Shown: piece after piece, positions 9,458 through 17,695 of the stretch | How the letters are laid out: every line of letters starts with the position of its first letter | Position numbering within the stretch: the first letter of the stretch is position 1 | Assembly (NCBI GenBank): GCA_035288045.1 | Contig: DATEBA010000026.1 | Location: 1-42,205, forward strand | Direction: 5' to 3' | Source of the DNA: DATEBA01 sp035288045 | Lineage (GTDB): Bacteria; Actinomycetota; UBA4738; HRBIN12 | Length of the DNA stretch: 42,205 nt | The notes under the pieces: model-generated | The model's input: the letters and a program-made list of their open reading frames with translations, nothing else | Told to the model about the DNA's origin: nothing | Database searches by the model: none | Translations under genes and position numbers: made by a program

Positions 9458-10537
9458 CTACGGCCGCCAGGAGGTGGGCACGGCCGCTCGGTCGTCGCCG
9501 TCGACGAGCTTCCTCACGTCCGACCCGTCGGCCCGCATCACGTAGAGGGAGACTCCCACCCTCCCGCCGGTCCGCTGGTTCTCCCGTCGCTGCTCCTGCG
9601 TGAGGTCGCGGTCGCTCGCGAAGGCGATCCATTCGCCGTCTGGTGACCAGACCGGCATCGCGTCGAGCCCCTCCCAATCGGTGAGCCGGGCGAGCCCGGT
9701 GCCGTCCGCGTTCACGATGTAGACGTCAGAGTCCTGGAAGTCGTCACTGAACGCCCAGAAGGCTAGGCGCTGCCCATCCGGGGACCAGGCGACGGACTGC
9801 TCGAGGAGGTTCCCCGTCGGAATCCGCTCGAGTCCCGTGCCATCCGCCCGTGCGATGTACAGGTCGGGAGTGTCACCGTCGCCGACGCCGGACAACGCGA
9901 TCGCCCTGCCGTCCGGAGACCAGTCGGCGTAGTCGAACGGTTCGTCGAGCAGGACGCGCTCGCCCCCGTTGATTCCGATCACGGATACGCCGGAGTTCTC
10001 CCCACCGAACGTTACGAGGAGCTCCTCGCTGTCGGGCGACCAGTCGAGGTCGTTTACCTTGCGACCCTCGGTGAGCCTTAGCTCGCCGGAGCCCTCCGAT
10101 AGCACGGCTAATAGGTCCGCAGTGCCTAACTCCGTCGTCCGGACAAAGGCAACCTCGCTCCCATCGGGAGACCACTCTGCTCCCAAGGCAGGCTCGGGTA
10201 GTTCGAGGAAGGGACGGAGTCCCGTACCGTCAGCCTTAACGAGGAACACGACGCTCTGGAAGTCGTCGTTCACCTCGCTCTCGTCCAGTAGGCGGGACAG
10301 CGCGATCGTTCCCGAGGGAGACTGCTCTCCGGGCTGGACGGCAGTTCGCTGCCCGAAGGCCCTTACCAGGAGGAAGGCGGCGGCCGCCGCAACAAGCAGT
10401 GCCACGGCCACCGTAACAACGCGGCTGGGCCCACCGCGCCTGCTGCGGAGCGTGCTCAGCTCCACCTCGACGTCGATCCGTTGATCGTCGACGAGGGCGG
10501 AGAGCAATCGTCGGATTCTCGGGTCGGTGTCGATCAT
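9458..10537 (-). CDS. Membrane-anchored TolB-like beta-propeller, putative sigma-factor partner
   Basis: A 359-residue protein with a cytoplasmic N-terminus of about 35 residues, one membrane helix (about 40-62) and an extracytoplasmic PD40/TolB-type propeller. The WSPDG signature recurs about six times (EWSPDGSEVAF, DWSPDSEELL, DWSPDGRAIAL, AWSPDGQRLAF, VWSPDGEWIAF), with ADGTGL linkers. The ATG overlaps the stop of the ECF sigma factor (ATGA). By position it is likely the sigma factor's membrane partner, with the short N-terminus in the anti-sigma role, but it lacks a recognisable zinc anti-sigma motif, so that role is inferred. Confidence 0.75.
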   Translation of the reverse strand: MIDTDPRIRRLLSALVDDQRIDVEVELSTLRSRRGGPSRVVTVAVALLVAAAAAFLLVRAFGQRTAVQPGEQSPSGTIALSRLLDESEVNDDFQSVVFLVKADGTGLRPFLELPEPALGAEWSPDGSEVAFVRTTELGTADLLAVLSEGSGELRLTEGRKVNDLDWSPDSEELLVTFGGENSGVSVIGINGGERVLLDEPFDYADWSPDGRAIALSGVGDGDTPDLYIARADGTGLERIPTGNLLEQSVAWSPDGQRLAFWAFSDDFQDSDVYIVNADGTGLARLTDWEGLDAMPVWSPDGEWIAFASDRDLTQEQRRENQRTGGRVGVSLYVMRADGSDVRKLVDGDDRAAVPTSWRP

Positions 10538-11064
10538 CGTTCCTCCCGGTCCTGGGCAAGCTTGGCTCTGAGGGCGCGGCGAGCGCGCATCACGTGGACC
10601 CGCACCGTGCCTTCATTCATTCCGAGCACCTCGGCTGCCCCCGCTGAGTCGTACCCCGCGTAGTCGACGAGAACGACACATGCGCGCTGGCGTGCGCTGA
10701 GGGTTCTAAGAGCGTCGGCGACGACGACCTTGTCCACGGCCGTGGAGTCCGTCTGGGCGGTTTCCTCTGGCAGCCCGTCCGGCTTGCGGAGGCCGAAGCG
10801 TGTCACTCGCGAGAACTTGCGGAGGTGAGAACGGGCCAGGTTCGCGGCGACCCTGTAGACGAAGTTGCGTGCGTGATCGGGCGAGTCCATCCTTTCCCAC
10901 CTTGTCAGCAGGCGAGAGAACGCCTCCGAGGCCGTCTCCTGCCCGAGATCGAAGTCGCGGAGGATCAGTGCCGCTGCGCGCGCGACCGCCGGGAAGTGCG
11001 TACGGAAGAACTCGTCGAACGACTCGGGCGGTGCCCTCGTAGGCTCCACCGCTTCGGTCTCCAT
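10534..11064 (-). CDS. ECF-type RNA polymerase sigma factor
   Basis: A 176-residue sigma-70 group 4 factor. Region 2 is FDEFFRTHFPAVARAAALI with ETASEAFSRLLTRW and NFVYRVAANLARSHLRK. Region 4 is ALRTLSARQRACVVL followed by the helix-turn-helix GAAEVLGMNEGTVRVHVMRARRAL. It resembles the SigE-like factors common in Actinobacteria. The start is an ATG preceded by TAGGAAG. It is co-transcribed and translationally coupled with the propeller protein downstream. No target promoter can be deduced here. Confidence 0.9.
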   Translation of the reverse strand: METEAVEPTRAPPESFDEFFRTHFPAVARAAALILRDFDLGQETASEAFSRLLTRWERMDSPDHARNFVYRVAANLARSHLRKFSRVTRFGLRKPDGLPEETAQTDSTAVDKVVVADALRTLSARQRACVVLVDYAGYDSAGAAEVLGMNEGTVRVHVMRARRALRAKLAQDREER

Positions 11065-11127
11065 CGCTCTTCCTACGCGCGAGAGGCCCGAAGCGTATAC
11101 GCCGGTGGTGATCTGCGGGCGTTGGCG

Positions 11128-11527
11128 CTAGAGCCGGGGTCGGGGCGATCTTGGATCCTGCTTGGGCCCCGATCGGTCGGGCACGACCCAGGCCGGGCGC
11201 CACACGTCGGCTAGCACGTAGACCGCGACCACGACCTGGATGGCCTAGAACAGGATGAACTGCCAGAGGAGTCCGGTGACCAGATACGCGGCGATGAACA
11301 GGGTGATGCCGAGGCGCCCTGCCAGCCCGAAAGTCGTCGCGTCCTTTCCCGTTCGGGACCAATGGGGAACGGCTCCCCGTTCGTGGCGTGGCATGCCGAC
11401 GAAGTCTCCCTGATGGATCGGGGCCCGCGGCGTCAGTTCATGAACCCGGCTCGTAACAGCGGCCGCACCAGCGTATCTCTGGCGGGAGAGGGGCACCGCA
11501 GGCTTGGCAGGTACGTCAGGCCGGCAT
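11128..11527 (-). pseudogene. Broken gene for a zinc-ribbon protein with two membrane helices
   Basis: Three pieces in two frames add up to one protein. After ATG-CCG-GCC (11527) an in-frame TGA (11518-11516) is followed by a zinc ribbon, CQAC-x10-CGRC-YEP. That frame then ends, and the next frame continues with VHELTPRAPIHQGDFVG, PHWSRTGKDATTFGLAGR and a membrane helix ending LLWQFILF. An in-frame TAG (11247-11245) interrupts it, and the same frame then gives a second helix AIQVVVAVYVLADVWRP, ending at TAG 11130-11128. Actinobacteria have small proteins of this plan (zinc ribbon, then a W-S-R/G-P-T-T-F-G-like segment, then helices). Two nonsense codons and a frameshift indicate decay. The middle part (from ATG 11394) could still give a 49-residue one-helix peptide. 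Confidence 0.65.
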
Positions 11528-11581
11528 ATGAACGGTGTCGGCAACCGCTCTCTACCGATTGAGCAGGGTGAGTTCTCGGTC

Positions 11582-13189
11582 TCAGCCGTCGCTTGCGTCG
11601 CGGGCGCGGCGCTTGGCTTCGGTACGGCGCTCGGCCTCGAGGCGCTCGAGGTCGACGCTCGAGTGGTCGACGTAGGTCATCACCGCGCCGATCGCGGGGT
11701 GGACCCTCGAGATCAGGTCGTGCATCCGTTGGGCGACGCGCCGGTACACCGGATGCCCCTGCGGCGAGCTACGTAGCTCGGCCAGGTGCATCGCCTCGCG
11801 CGCGTTCATCTGCATCACGAACCGAAGCCTGTAGGCCATGGCCACCGCGTACTGCGCGGCTTCCTCGTGCCCGGCGGCGTTCATCTCGTCGTGCATCGCG
11901 GCCGAGGCCTCCATCGCCTCCTCCCAGTCCCGGAGGAATCCTGCCGCCTCGATCTCGGGAGGAAGCTCGTAGCCGTGGCGCGTCGTCAGCCTCTGCCACT
12001 CGAGCGTGAGCAGCCTGTGCCGCTGGAGGTCGCGGAAGGCCCCGTAGTCGCACAGCACGTCGAACCGGTAGCCCGTCCGCTCGAACGCGCGACCCGGCCT
12101 GTGACGACGGTTCCCGCGCTCGCCGACATAGGCGCGGAGCATGTCGGCGCGCTCCTCGGCCGTCATCTCCCGCGCGACCTCGAGCAGCTGGTCGTCGGGG
12201 AGGTCGCTTGCCGCGTACAGCGCAGCGGCTACCACCTTGACCTCGCCGTCGGGGTCGAAGTCGGCGAGCGTGACCTCTTCGCGATCCTCCGCCGCCATGC
12301 CGAGGAGAGCCTTTCCGGCGGCCTCCTCTACGCGCTCCCGCGTCTCCCGCAGGTAGTTGGTCCATGCGACGCCTCGGTCATCGATGTCGACCCGCTTGAG
12401 GAACGCCGGGATCACCTTTCGGAGCTCGACCAGCATGAGGTCGGAGTACTCGCGCACCTCCTGAAGCGGATGTGCGCGCATGCGCAGGAGCATCTGCTCG
12501 TAGGACTGCCCGGTCGCGTAGATCCCCACGTTGGAGCGCGTCGCGGCCGGGAGCAGGTCGCGCAGGGTGTCGCAGGTCTTGGCAGTGATCGTCGAGCTGT
12601 AGACGAAGTCGCTGTCGGCGGGGTCCTTGGGGAACAGCTCTCGGTAGAAGGCCTGCACCGGCTCGAAAAGCCGGCGGTAGATCCCGAAGCTCGTGTCGAG
12701 GAACGCCTCGAAGGGGCCCTGGAGGTCGGTCCCCTCGATCTCCGCCGGGGTCGTGGACCTCCAACGGCTCCCCGGCTTGTCGTCGTAGCGCATGTAGCGA
12801 GTGGACTGCTCCAGGTAGGCGGCCAAGCGACCCCACTCGAGCGCCTTGGCCAGGAGCTGCGAGGCCTGCTCGCACGCGAGATGTACGCCCCCGAGCTGAG
12901 CGACCGAATCGTCTCCGTACTCGAAGAACACGCGGTCGTACAGCTTCTCGGCACGCTCGACGCCGACGGCCGCGGTTCCGGCCCTCTCCTCGACCTGCTC
13001 GGCGAACTCGTCGAGGAACAGCCGGCGGATCGACTTCGGCGTGCGGGAGTACCGGGCGAAGAGCGCGCCCTTCACGACCTCGGGGAGGTTCACGAGCGCG
13101 AACACGGGCCCCTCGACGTTGGTGAAGTACCGATGAAGGATCCCGCGCTCCTCGTCGGAGAACTCGTCGCGCGAGAACCAGAGGCTCAC
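11582..13189 (-). CDS. Tandem (double-length) ThyX-like flavin-dependent thymidylate synthase
   Basis: A 535-residue protein, about twice the usual ThyX length, that reads as two ThyX folds. In the N-terminal half, GDDSVAQL...WGR-LAAYLEQSTRY (residues 92-132) aligns with the ThyX core GHxSxxEH...RHRxASxxxQSxRY: the QSTRY part is kept but RHR has become WGR. TLRDLLPAATRS...GQSYEQM matches the later LP...N-A-R region but lacks the Arg. In the C-terminal half RHR (390-392) and MNAREAMHL (461-469) are intact, while the serine at RHR+8 is Arg400. ThyX makes dTMP using FAD and methylenetetrahydrofolate. The ATG overlaps the kinase stop. I am confident of the family, less so of the activity. Confidence 0.75.
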   Translation of the reverse strand: MSLWFSRDEFSDEERGILHRYFTNVEGPVFALVNLPEVVKGALFARYSRTPKSIRRLFLDEFAEQVEERAGTAAVGVERAEKLYDRVFFEYGDDSVAQLGGVHLACEQASQLLAKALEWGRLAAYLEQSTRYMRYDDKPGSRWRSTTPAEIEGTDLQGPFEAFLDTSFGIYRRLFEPVQAFYRELFPKDPADSDFVYSSTITAKTCDTLRDLLPAATRSNVGIYATGQSYEQMLLRMRAHPLQEVREYSDLMLVELRKVIPAFLKRVDIDDRGVAWTNYLRETRERVEEAAGKALLGMAAEDREEVTLADFDPDGEVKVVAAALYAASDLPDDQLLEVAREMTAEERADMLRAYVGERGNRRHRPGRAFERTGYRFDVLCDYGAFRDLQRHRLLTLEWQRLTTRHGYELPPEIEAAGFLRDWEEAMEASAAMHDEMNAAGHEEAAQYAVAMAYRLRFVMQMNAREAMHLAELRSSPQGHPVYRRVAQRMHDLISRVHPAIGAVMTYVDHSSVDLERLEAERRTEAKRRARDASDG

Positions 13190-14862
13190 GGCGACGGGGG
13201 CGGGGTCGTCGGTGGCGGTTCGACCTCCTCGCCCAGGTAGAGCTGGACCACGGTTCCCGCTGGAACGACCTTACGGGCGCTCGGGTCCTGCATCGCGACC
13301 TTCGAGCCGTTGGGACACCGGGGGTCGGCCGGGACCGTTCCGGCATCGACTCCCACCAGACCCCGGTCGTCGAGCACGCTCCTGGCGTGCCCGAAGCTGT
13401 AGCAGATCACGTCGGGGACCTCGACGTCCGGCGGACCGGACGAGACGAAGATCGTCACCTCGGAACCGCGTTCCACCTCGTCGCCCGCCAGCGGGTCCTG
13501 CCTGATCACCCTTCCAACGGGTTCCGTGCTCTCCTCGGGAACGACGGTCCACGTCAGCTTCGCGCTCTCGATTTCGGCGATCGCGGCGTCCTGGTCCAGG
13601 CCGACCACGCTTGGGACCTCGAAGAGCGGCACGGGCTTGGCGATCCAGAGGTCGACCTCCTGGCCCTCCCGGACGAATGACCTCGCTTTCGGGTCCTGCC
13701 GGATCACCGTGCCCGGCTGCTCCTCGGAGATCTCCTCTTCGACGTTGCCTACCTCGAGACCTTCGTTCTCGAGCCGGCTCCGCGCTTCGGCCTCGGTGAA
13801 CCCGATTACGCTTGGCACGCTGACCGTCTTCGGCTCGGAGAGGAGTCCTCGGGCGAACAACCAGAACCCCGCTCCCAGGGCCCCGAGCACCAGGAGCGCG
13901 ACGAGCACCGGAACCCACCACTTCCGCCGGGTGGGCGGGGGGCCGGTCGGCGAGAGCACCTGCGTCTGCCCACCCGACGCCCGCCGGCCGCCGATCACCA
14001 CCGTTTCCTCGCTCGGCAGGAGCGGCGTCGCCTGGACGGGCTTGCCGGTCCTGGCTCGCTCCAGGTCCTCGCGCAGGTCGGTGGCGGTCTGATAGCGATT
14101 CGCGGGGTTCTTGGCCAGGCAGCGTAGGACGATCGCGTCGAGCGCCGGCGTGACGTCGGGGTTCAGCTTGGACGGCGGGTCGGGGGCCTCCTGCACGTGC
14201 TTGTACGCGACGGCTACCGGCGAGTCGCCGGTGAAGGGAACGCGGCCCGTCACCATCTCGTACAGGACGATGCCGAGCGAGTAGATGTCCGAGCGCGCGT
14301 CGACCTTCTCTCCTCGCGCCTGCTCGGGGGACAGGTAGGACGCCGTGCCGAGCACGGCCGCCGTCTGCGCAATCGTCTCGGCGCCCGTCTCGAGGCGGGC
14401 GATGCCGAAGTCCATCACCTTCACCTCGCCGTCGCGCGTGACCATGATGTTTCCCGACTTCACGTCTCGGTGGACGACGCCGTGCTTGTGCGCGACGGCC
14501 AGCGCGCGGCACACGCTCTCGGCGATCTGACCGGCGCGGTCGGGTGTGAGCCGCCCGCCCTTGGAGAGGAAGTCCGAGAGCGTCCGGCCCTCGACGAGCT
14601 CCATCACGATGTAGTGGGTGCCGTCGTCGGACCCGGTGTCGAACACTCCCACGACGTTCGGATGGTTTAGGCGGGCGGCGGCCTCGGCCTCGCGGCGGAA
14701 GCGCGAGACGAAGCTCTGGTCCTTGGCGAACTGCTGGGCGAGGACCTTGATGGCTACGGCGCGACCGAGGAGGGTGTCCTGACCCCGGAAGACCTGGGCC
14801 ATGCCGCCGGCGCCGATCTGCGCCTCGACTCGGTACCTGCCTCCGAGCAACGACTCGCTCAT
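13186..14862 (-). CDS. pknB: PASTA-domain Ser/Thr protein kinase
   Basis: A 558-residue membrane kinase. The kinase domain (about 10-270) has the glycine loop IGAGGMAQVF, Lys39 in VAIKVL, the catalytic loop HRDVKSGN (usually HRDVKPxN), DFGIAR, and APE-region SPEQARG. A basic linker precedes one membrane helix (about 312-335), then three extracellular PASTA repeats (starting SVPSVIGF, EVPSVVGL, EVPDVICY) and a proline-rich tail. PknB-type kinases sense muropeptides or lipid II and phosphorylate FHA proteins and division or cell-wall enzymes. The neighbouring phosphatase, FHA, RodA and PBP genes support this. It lies 9 bases after pbpA. Confidence 0.93.
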   Translation of the reverse strand: MSESLLGGRYRVEAQIGAGGMAQVFRGQDTLLGRAVAIKVLAQQFAKDQSFVSRFRREAEAAARLNHPNVVGVFDTGSDDGTHYIVMELVEGRTLSDFLSKGGRLTPDRAGQIAESVCRALAVAHKHGVVHRDVKSGNIMVTRDGEVKVMDFGIARLETGAETIAQTAAVLGTASYLSPEQARGEKVDARSDIYSLGIVLYEMVTGRVPFTGDSPVAVAYKHVQEAPDPPSKLNPDVTPALDAIVLRCLAKNPANRYQTATDLREDLERARTGKPVQATPLLPSEETVVIGGRRASGGQTQVLSPTGPPPTRRKWWVPVLVALLVLGALGAGFWLFARGLLSEPKTVSVPSVIGFTEAEARSRLENEGLEVGNVEEEISEEQPGTVIRQDPKARSFVREGQEVDLWIAKPVPLFEVPSVVGLDQDAAIAEIESAKLTWTVVPEESTEPVGRVIRQDPLAGDEVERGSEVTIFVSSGPPDVEVPDVICYSFGHARSVLDDRGLVGVDAGTVPADPRCPNGSKVAMQDPSARKVVPAGTVVQLYLGEEVEPPPTTPPPSP

Positions 14863-14871
14863 CTGCCTCCT

Positions 14872-16362
14872 CTAGGTCTCCAGGCCCGCCTCGATGACGG
14901 CCTTCGCGATCGGCGCCGCTAGCTCGCCGCCCGTGGCGTCGTCGCCAAGGCTACCGCCGTCGAGCACCAGGACGGCGACGGCCACCTCCGGGTTCTCCGC
15001 GGGCGCGAAGGCGACGAACCAGGCATGCGGCTTCGCCCCCTTCCTGTGCTGGGCCGTTCCGGTCTTCCCGGCCACGGTCGTGCCGGGGACCGCGGCGCGC
15101 CAGCCGGTGCCGTCCTCGACCACCGATACCATCATGTCCGTGAGCCGGGCGGCGCTCCGCTCGTCGATCGGCCGGGTGGCCTCCTCCGGCGGGAACGCGC
15201 GCACGACGCGGCCCTGGGGGTCGCGGACCTCTGTGACGAGGCGCGGTCGCATGAGGATCCCGTCGTTGGCGATCGCGCCGGCGACGAGCGCCAACTGAAG
15301 AGGGTTGGCGGCTACGTCTTGCTGGCCGATCGCGCTGAACGCGAGCGCCGGCTCGCGCTGGACGAACGACGCCGGATCGGGGAAGACCCCTTCCTGGAAC
15401 GGGATGTCGGCGTCGACGTCTCCCGACGCGGCGTCCGGCGCGAACCCGTACGCGTGCGCTTGCGCCGCCATCTTGTCCGCGCCGAGCTCCAGGCCGATCC
15501 CCCCGAAGACCACGTTGCACGAGATCTGGAGCGCGTAGGCGAGCGAGATGCGAGACCCACCGGGACAGGTCTTGCTGCCGAAGTTCGACAGGCCGTGCGT
15601 GGTGAGCGGGAGATCGAGCTCGTGCGGGTTGGGCCAGAGGCTGTCCGGGCCGAAGCCGTTCTCGAGTGCAGCCGATGCCGTGACGATCTTGAACGTCGAG
15701 CCGGGCGGGTACAGCTCGTCGTTGGCCCGAGACAGCAGGGGATTCTCGGGGTCGGCGTTCAGCTCGTCCCACGCCTCGCGCACGGCTTTCGGATCGAGCG
15801 TCGCGAGCCTGTTCGGGTCGAAGGTGGGGTTCGATGCGAGCGCGATGATGTCGCCGGACTCGGGATCGATCGCCGCGACGGCGCCGCCCTCTGGGAGGTC
15901 GGCGATCTGGTCCGTGGCGACCTGCTGTACCAGTGGGTCGATGGTCGTAACGATTGAGGCACCCTGCTTCGGTCGCCCGAGCACGAGGTCGGCGAAGGTG
16001 GTCGGCAGGAGCTCCGCCGCGTCTCCTGAGAGGTAGTCGTCGAAGGTCTGCTCGAGCTCGGTCCGGCCGTAGTAGAGGGAGTAGTACCCGGTGATGCCGG
16101 CGTACAGCGGTCCGTGGGGGTACCTGCGCTCGAAGACGAACGCGCCCGGGCTCCGCTTCGACATAGCGAGGACGGTGGTGCCGTCCTTGGCCAGCATGTC
16201 GCCCCGGTCGACCACGTACTCCGCGACGAGCTGCCGGTAGGCGTTCGCCGGGTTGTCGGCGATCTCCTCGGCGGCGATGAACTGCACGTAGTTGACCTGG
16301 CCGAGGAGGAGCAGGAATAGGAACAGCAGGCCGAGCCCGAGGCGGCGGATCTGCCTATCCAT
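14872..16362 (-). CDS. pbpA: Penicillin-binding protein (class B transpeptidase)
   Basis: A 496-residue protein with an N-terminal membrane anchor (about 8-30), a dimerisation/linker region and a transpeptidase domain. The active-site motifs are all present: S-x-x-K in PGSTFK (Ser222), SCN at 281-283 and KTG in AGKTGTAQ. It cross-links peptidoglycan together with the RodA/FtsW-type glycosyltransferase encoded just upstream, whose last eight bases it overlaps. It corresponds to actinobacterial PbpA. Confidence 0.92.
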   Translation of the reverse strand: MDRQIRRLGLGLLFLFLLLLGQVNYVQFIAAEEIADNPANAYRQLVAEYVVDRGDMLAKDGTTVLAMSKRSPGAFVFERRYPHGPLYAGITGYYSLYYGRTELEQTFDDYLSGDAAELLPTTFADLVLGRPKQGASIVTTIDPLVQQVATDQIADLPEGGAVAAIDPESGDIIALASNPTFDPNRLATLDPKAVREAWDELNADPENPLLSRANDELYPPGSTFKIVTASAALENGFGPDSLWPNPHELDLPLTTHGLSNFGSKTCPGGSRISLAYALQISCNVVFGGIGLELGADKMAAQAHAYGFAPDAASGDVDADIPFQEGVFPDPASFVQREPALAFSAIGQQDVAANPLQLALVAGAIANDGILMRPRLVTEVRDPQGRVVRAFPPEEATRPIDERSAARLTDMMVSVVEDGTGWRAAVPGTTVAGKTGTAQHRKGAKPHAWFVAFAPAENPEVAVAVLVLDGGSLGDDATGGELAAPIAKAVIEAGLET

Positions 16363-17695
16363 CGGTGGTCGCCTTGCGTCGCTGCGCCCATGGCCCCGCC
16401 GACACGCGGATCAGCAGCCCGAGGATGATGAAGTTCGACACGAGGCTCGACCCGCCGTAGGAGACGAACGGGAGCGTCACTCCCGTTAGCGGGATGAGGC
16501 GGGTCACCCCGCCCGCGATAACGAACGCCTGCAGGCCGACCGCGGCGGTCAGGCCGACCGCCAGCAGCTTGCCGAAGTCGTCCTGCGCCTCGATGGCCGC
16601 GCGGAGCCCACGGCCGATCAGCACGAGGTAGACGAGCAGCAAGCCGGTGGTGCCGAGCAGACCGAGCTCCTCCCCGAATGCCGCGAAGATGAAGTCGGTT
16701 GCGACGAAGGGGATGAGATCTGGAAGGCCGCGGCCGAGCCCGCTGCCGACGAGACCGCCGGTTGCCATCGCGAATTGGCCCTGCGCGAGCTGTCCGTATC
16801 CCTGGAGGGGCACCTTCTCGGGGTCGAGTGCCTGGAGCCACACGTCGATCCGCGTCTGCACGTGCTCGAACGCCTGGTACCCGAGCCACGCTCCGGCTGC
16901 GAACAGGACCAGTCCGAGCACGAGGTAGCCGGCGCGTCCTGTGGCGACCCACAGCATGACGACGAAGATCGCGAAGTAGAGGAGCGAGGCCCCCATGTCG
17001 CGCTCCAGGAACAGGACGGCGAGGGACGCGCCCCACGCAACGCCGAGAGGGCCGAGGTGCTTGGGATGCGGGAGCCGGAGGGGGCCGACCTTGAGCGTCC
17101 CGAACTGCAGCAGCTCGCGCTTCGCCGACAGGTACGAGGCGAGGAAGACGACGATCAGCACCTTGCCGAGCTCGGCCGGTTGGAAGGAAAGAGGACCGAG
17201 CTCGACCCACAGCCTCGCGCCGTTCACGGACTTACCCAGGCCGGGAACGATCGGGAGCAGCAAGAGAACGAGCCCGCCGAGGCCGAGGGTGTACGTGTAT
17301 GCGTCGAGCCGCCGGTGGTCGCGGATAACTATGAGCGTCGCGACAACGAGCGCCAATCCGAGTCCCAGCCAGGTCGCCTGCTCGAACGCGAGCTCGCCGG
17401 GACGGCCGCCCATCCGCGCCGGAAGGCGGAAGATCATCGCGAGCCCGAGTCCGGAAAGGAGCGCGGCGGTCGGGAAAAGCACGGGGTCGGCGTTCCGTGC
17501 GACCTTGCGTATCGCGACGTGGACCGCGGCGAACCCGACCACGATGAGCGGGCCGTAGATCGACAGGTTCTGCGGGACGCGATCGCGAAGACCCAGACCG
17601 ACCATGGCGATCGCGCTGACAGACGCGACGATCGCCGTCAGCGTGAGCCCGAGGCCGGTCCGACCGCGCGGCGACGTCGTCGCCGCGCGGCTCAC
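16355..17695 (-). CDS. rodA: FtsW/RodA-type peptidoglycan glycosyltransferase (SEDS family)
   Basis: A 446-residue polytopic membrane protein with about 12 helices. SEDS hallmarks include GLGKSVNGARLWVELGPLSFQPAELGK, DMGASLLYF, SGLGRGLPDLIPFVATDFIFAAFGEE-type periplasmic segments and the C-terminal GVTLPFVSYGGSS. It polymerises lipid II and partners PbpA. The GTG at 17695 overlaps the phosphatase stop (GTGA) and gives a sensible basic N-terminus (SRAATTSPRGR). Confidence 0.93.
   Translation of the reverse strand: MSRAATTSPRGRTGLGLTLTAIVASVSAIAMVGLGLRDRVPQNLSIYGPLIVVGFAAVHVAIRKVARNADPVLFPTAALLSGLGLAMIFRLPARMGGRPGELAFEQATWLGLGLALVVATLIVIRDHRRLDAYTYTLGLGGLVLLLLPIVPGLGKSVNGARLWVELGPLSFQPAELGKVLIVVFLASYLSAKRELLQFGTLKVGPLRLPHPKHLGPLGVAWGASLAVLFLERDMGASLLYFAIFVVMLWVATGRAGYLVLGLVLFAAGAWLGYQAFEHVQTRIDVWLQALDPEKVPLQGYGQLAQGQFAMATGGLVGSGLGRGLPDLIPFVATDFIFAAFGEELGLLGTTGLLLVYLVLIGRGLRAAIEAQDDFGKLLAVGLTAAVGLQAFVIAGGVTRLIPLTGVTLPFVSYGGSSLVSNFIILGLLIRVSAGPWAQRRKATTDG

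Noticed and set aside
11245..11247. Amber read-through or pyrrolysine in the zinc-ribbon gene
   Set aside because: The same gene also has an early TGA and a frameshift, so simple decay explains all lesions; there is no sign of a pyrrolysine system.
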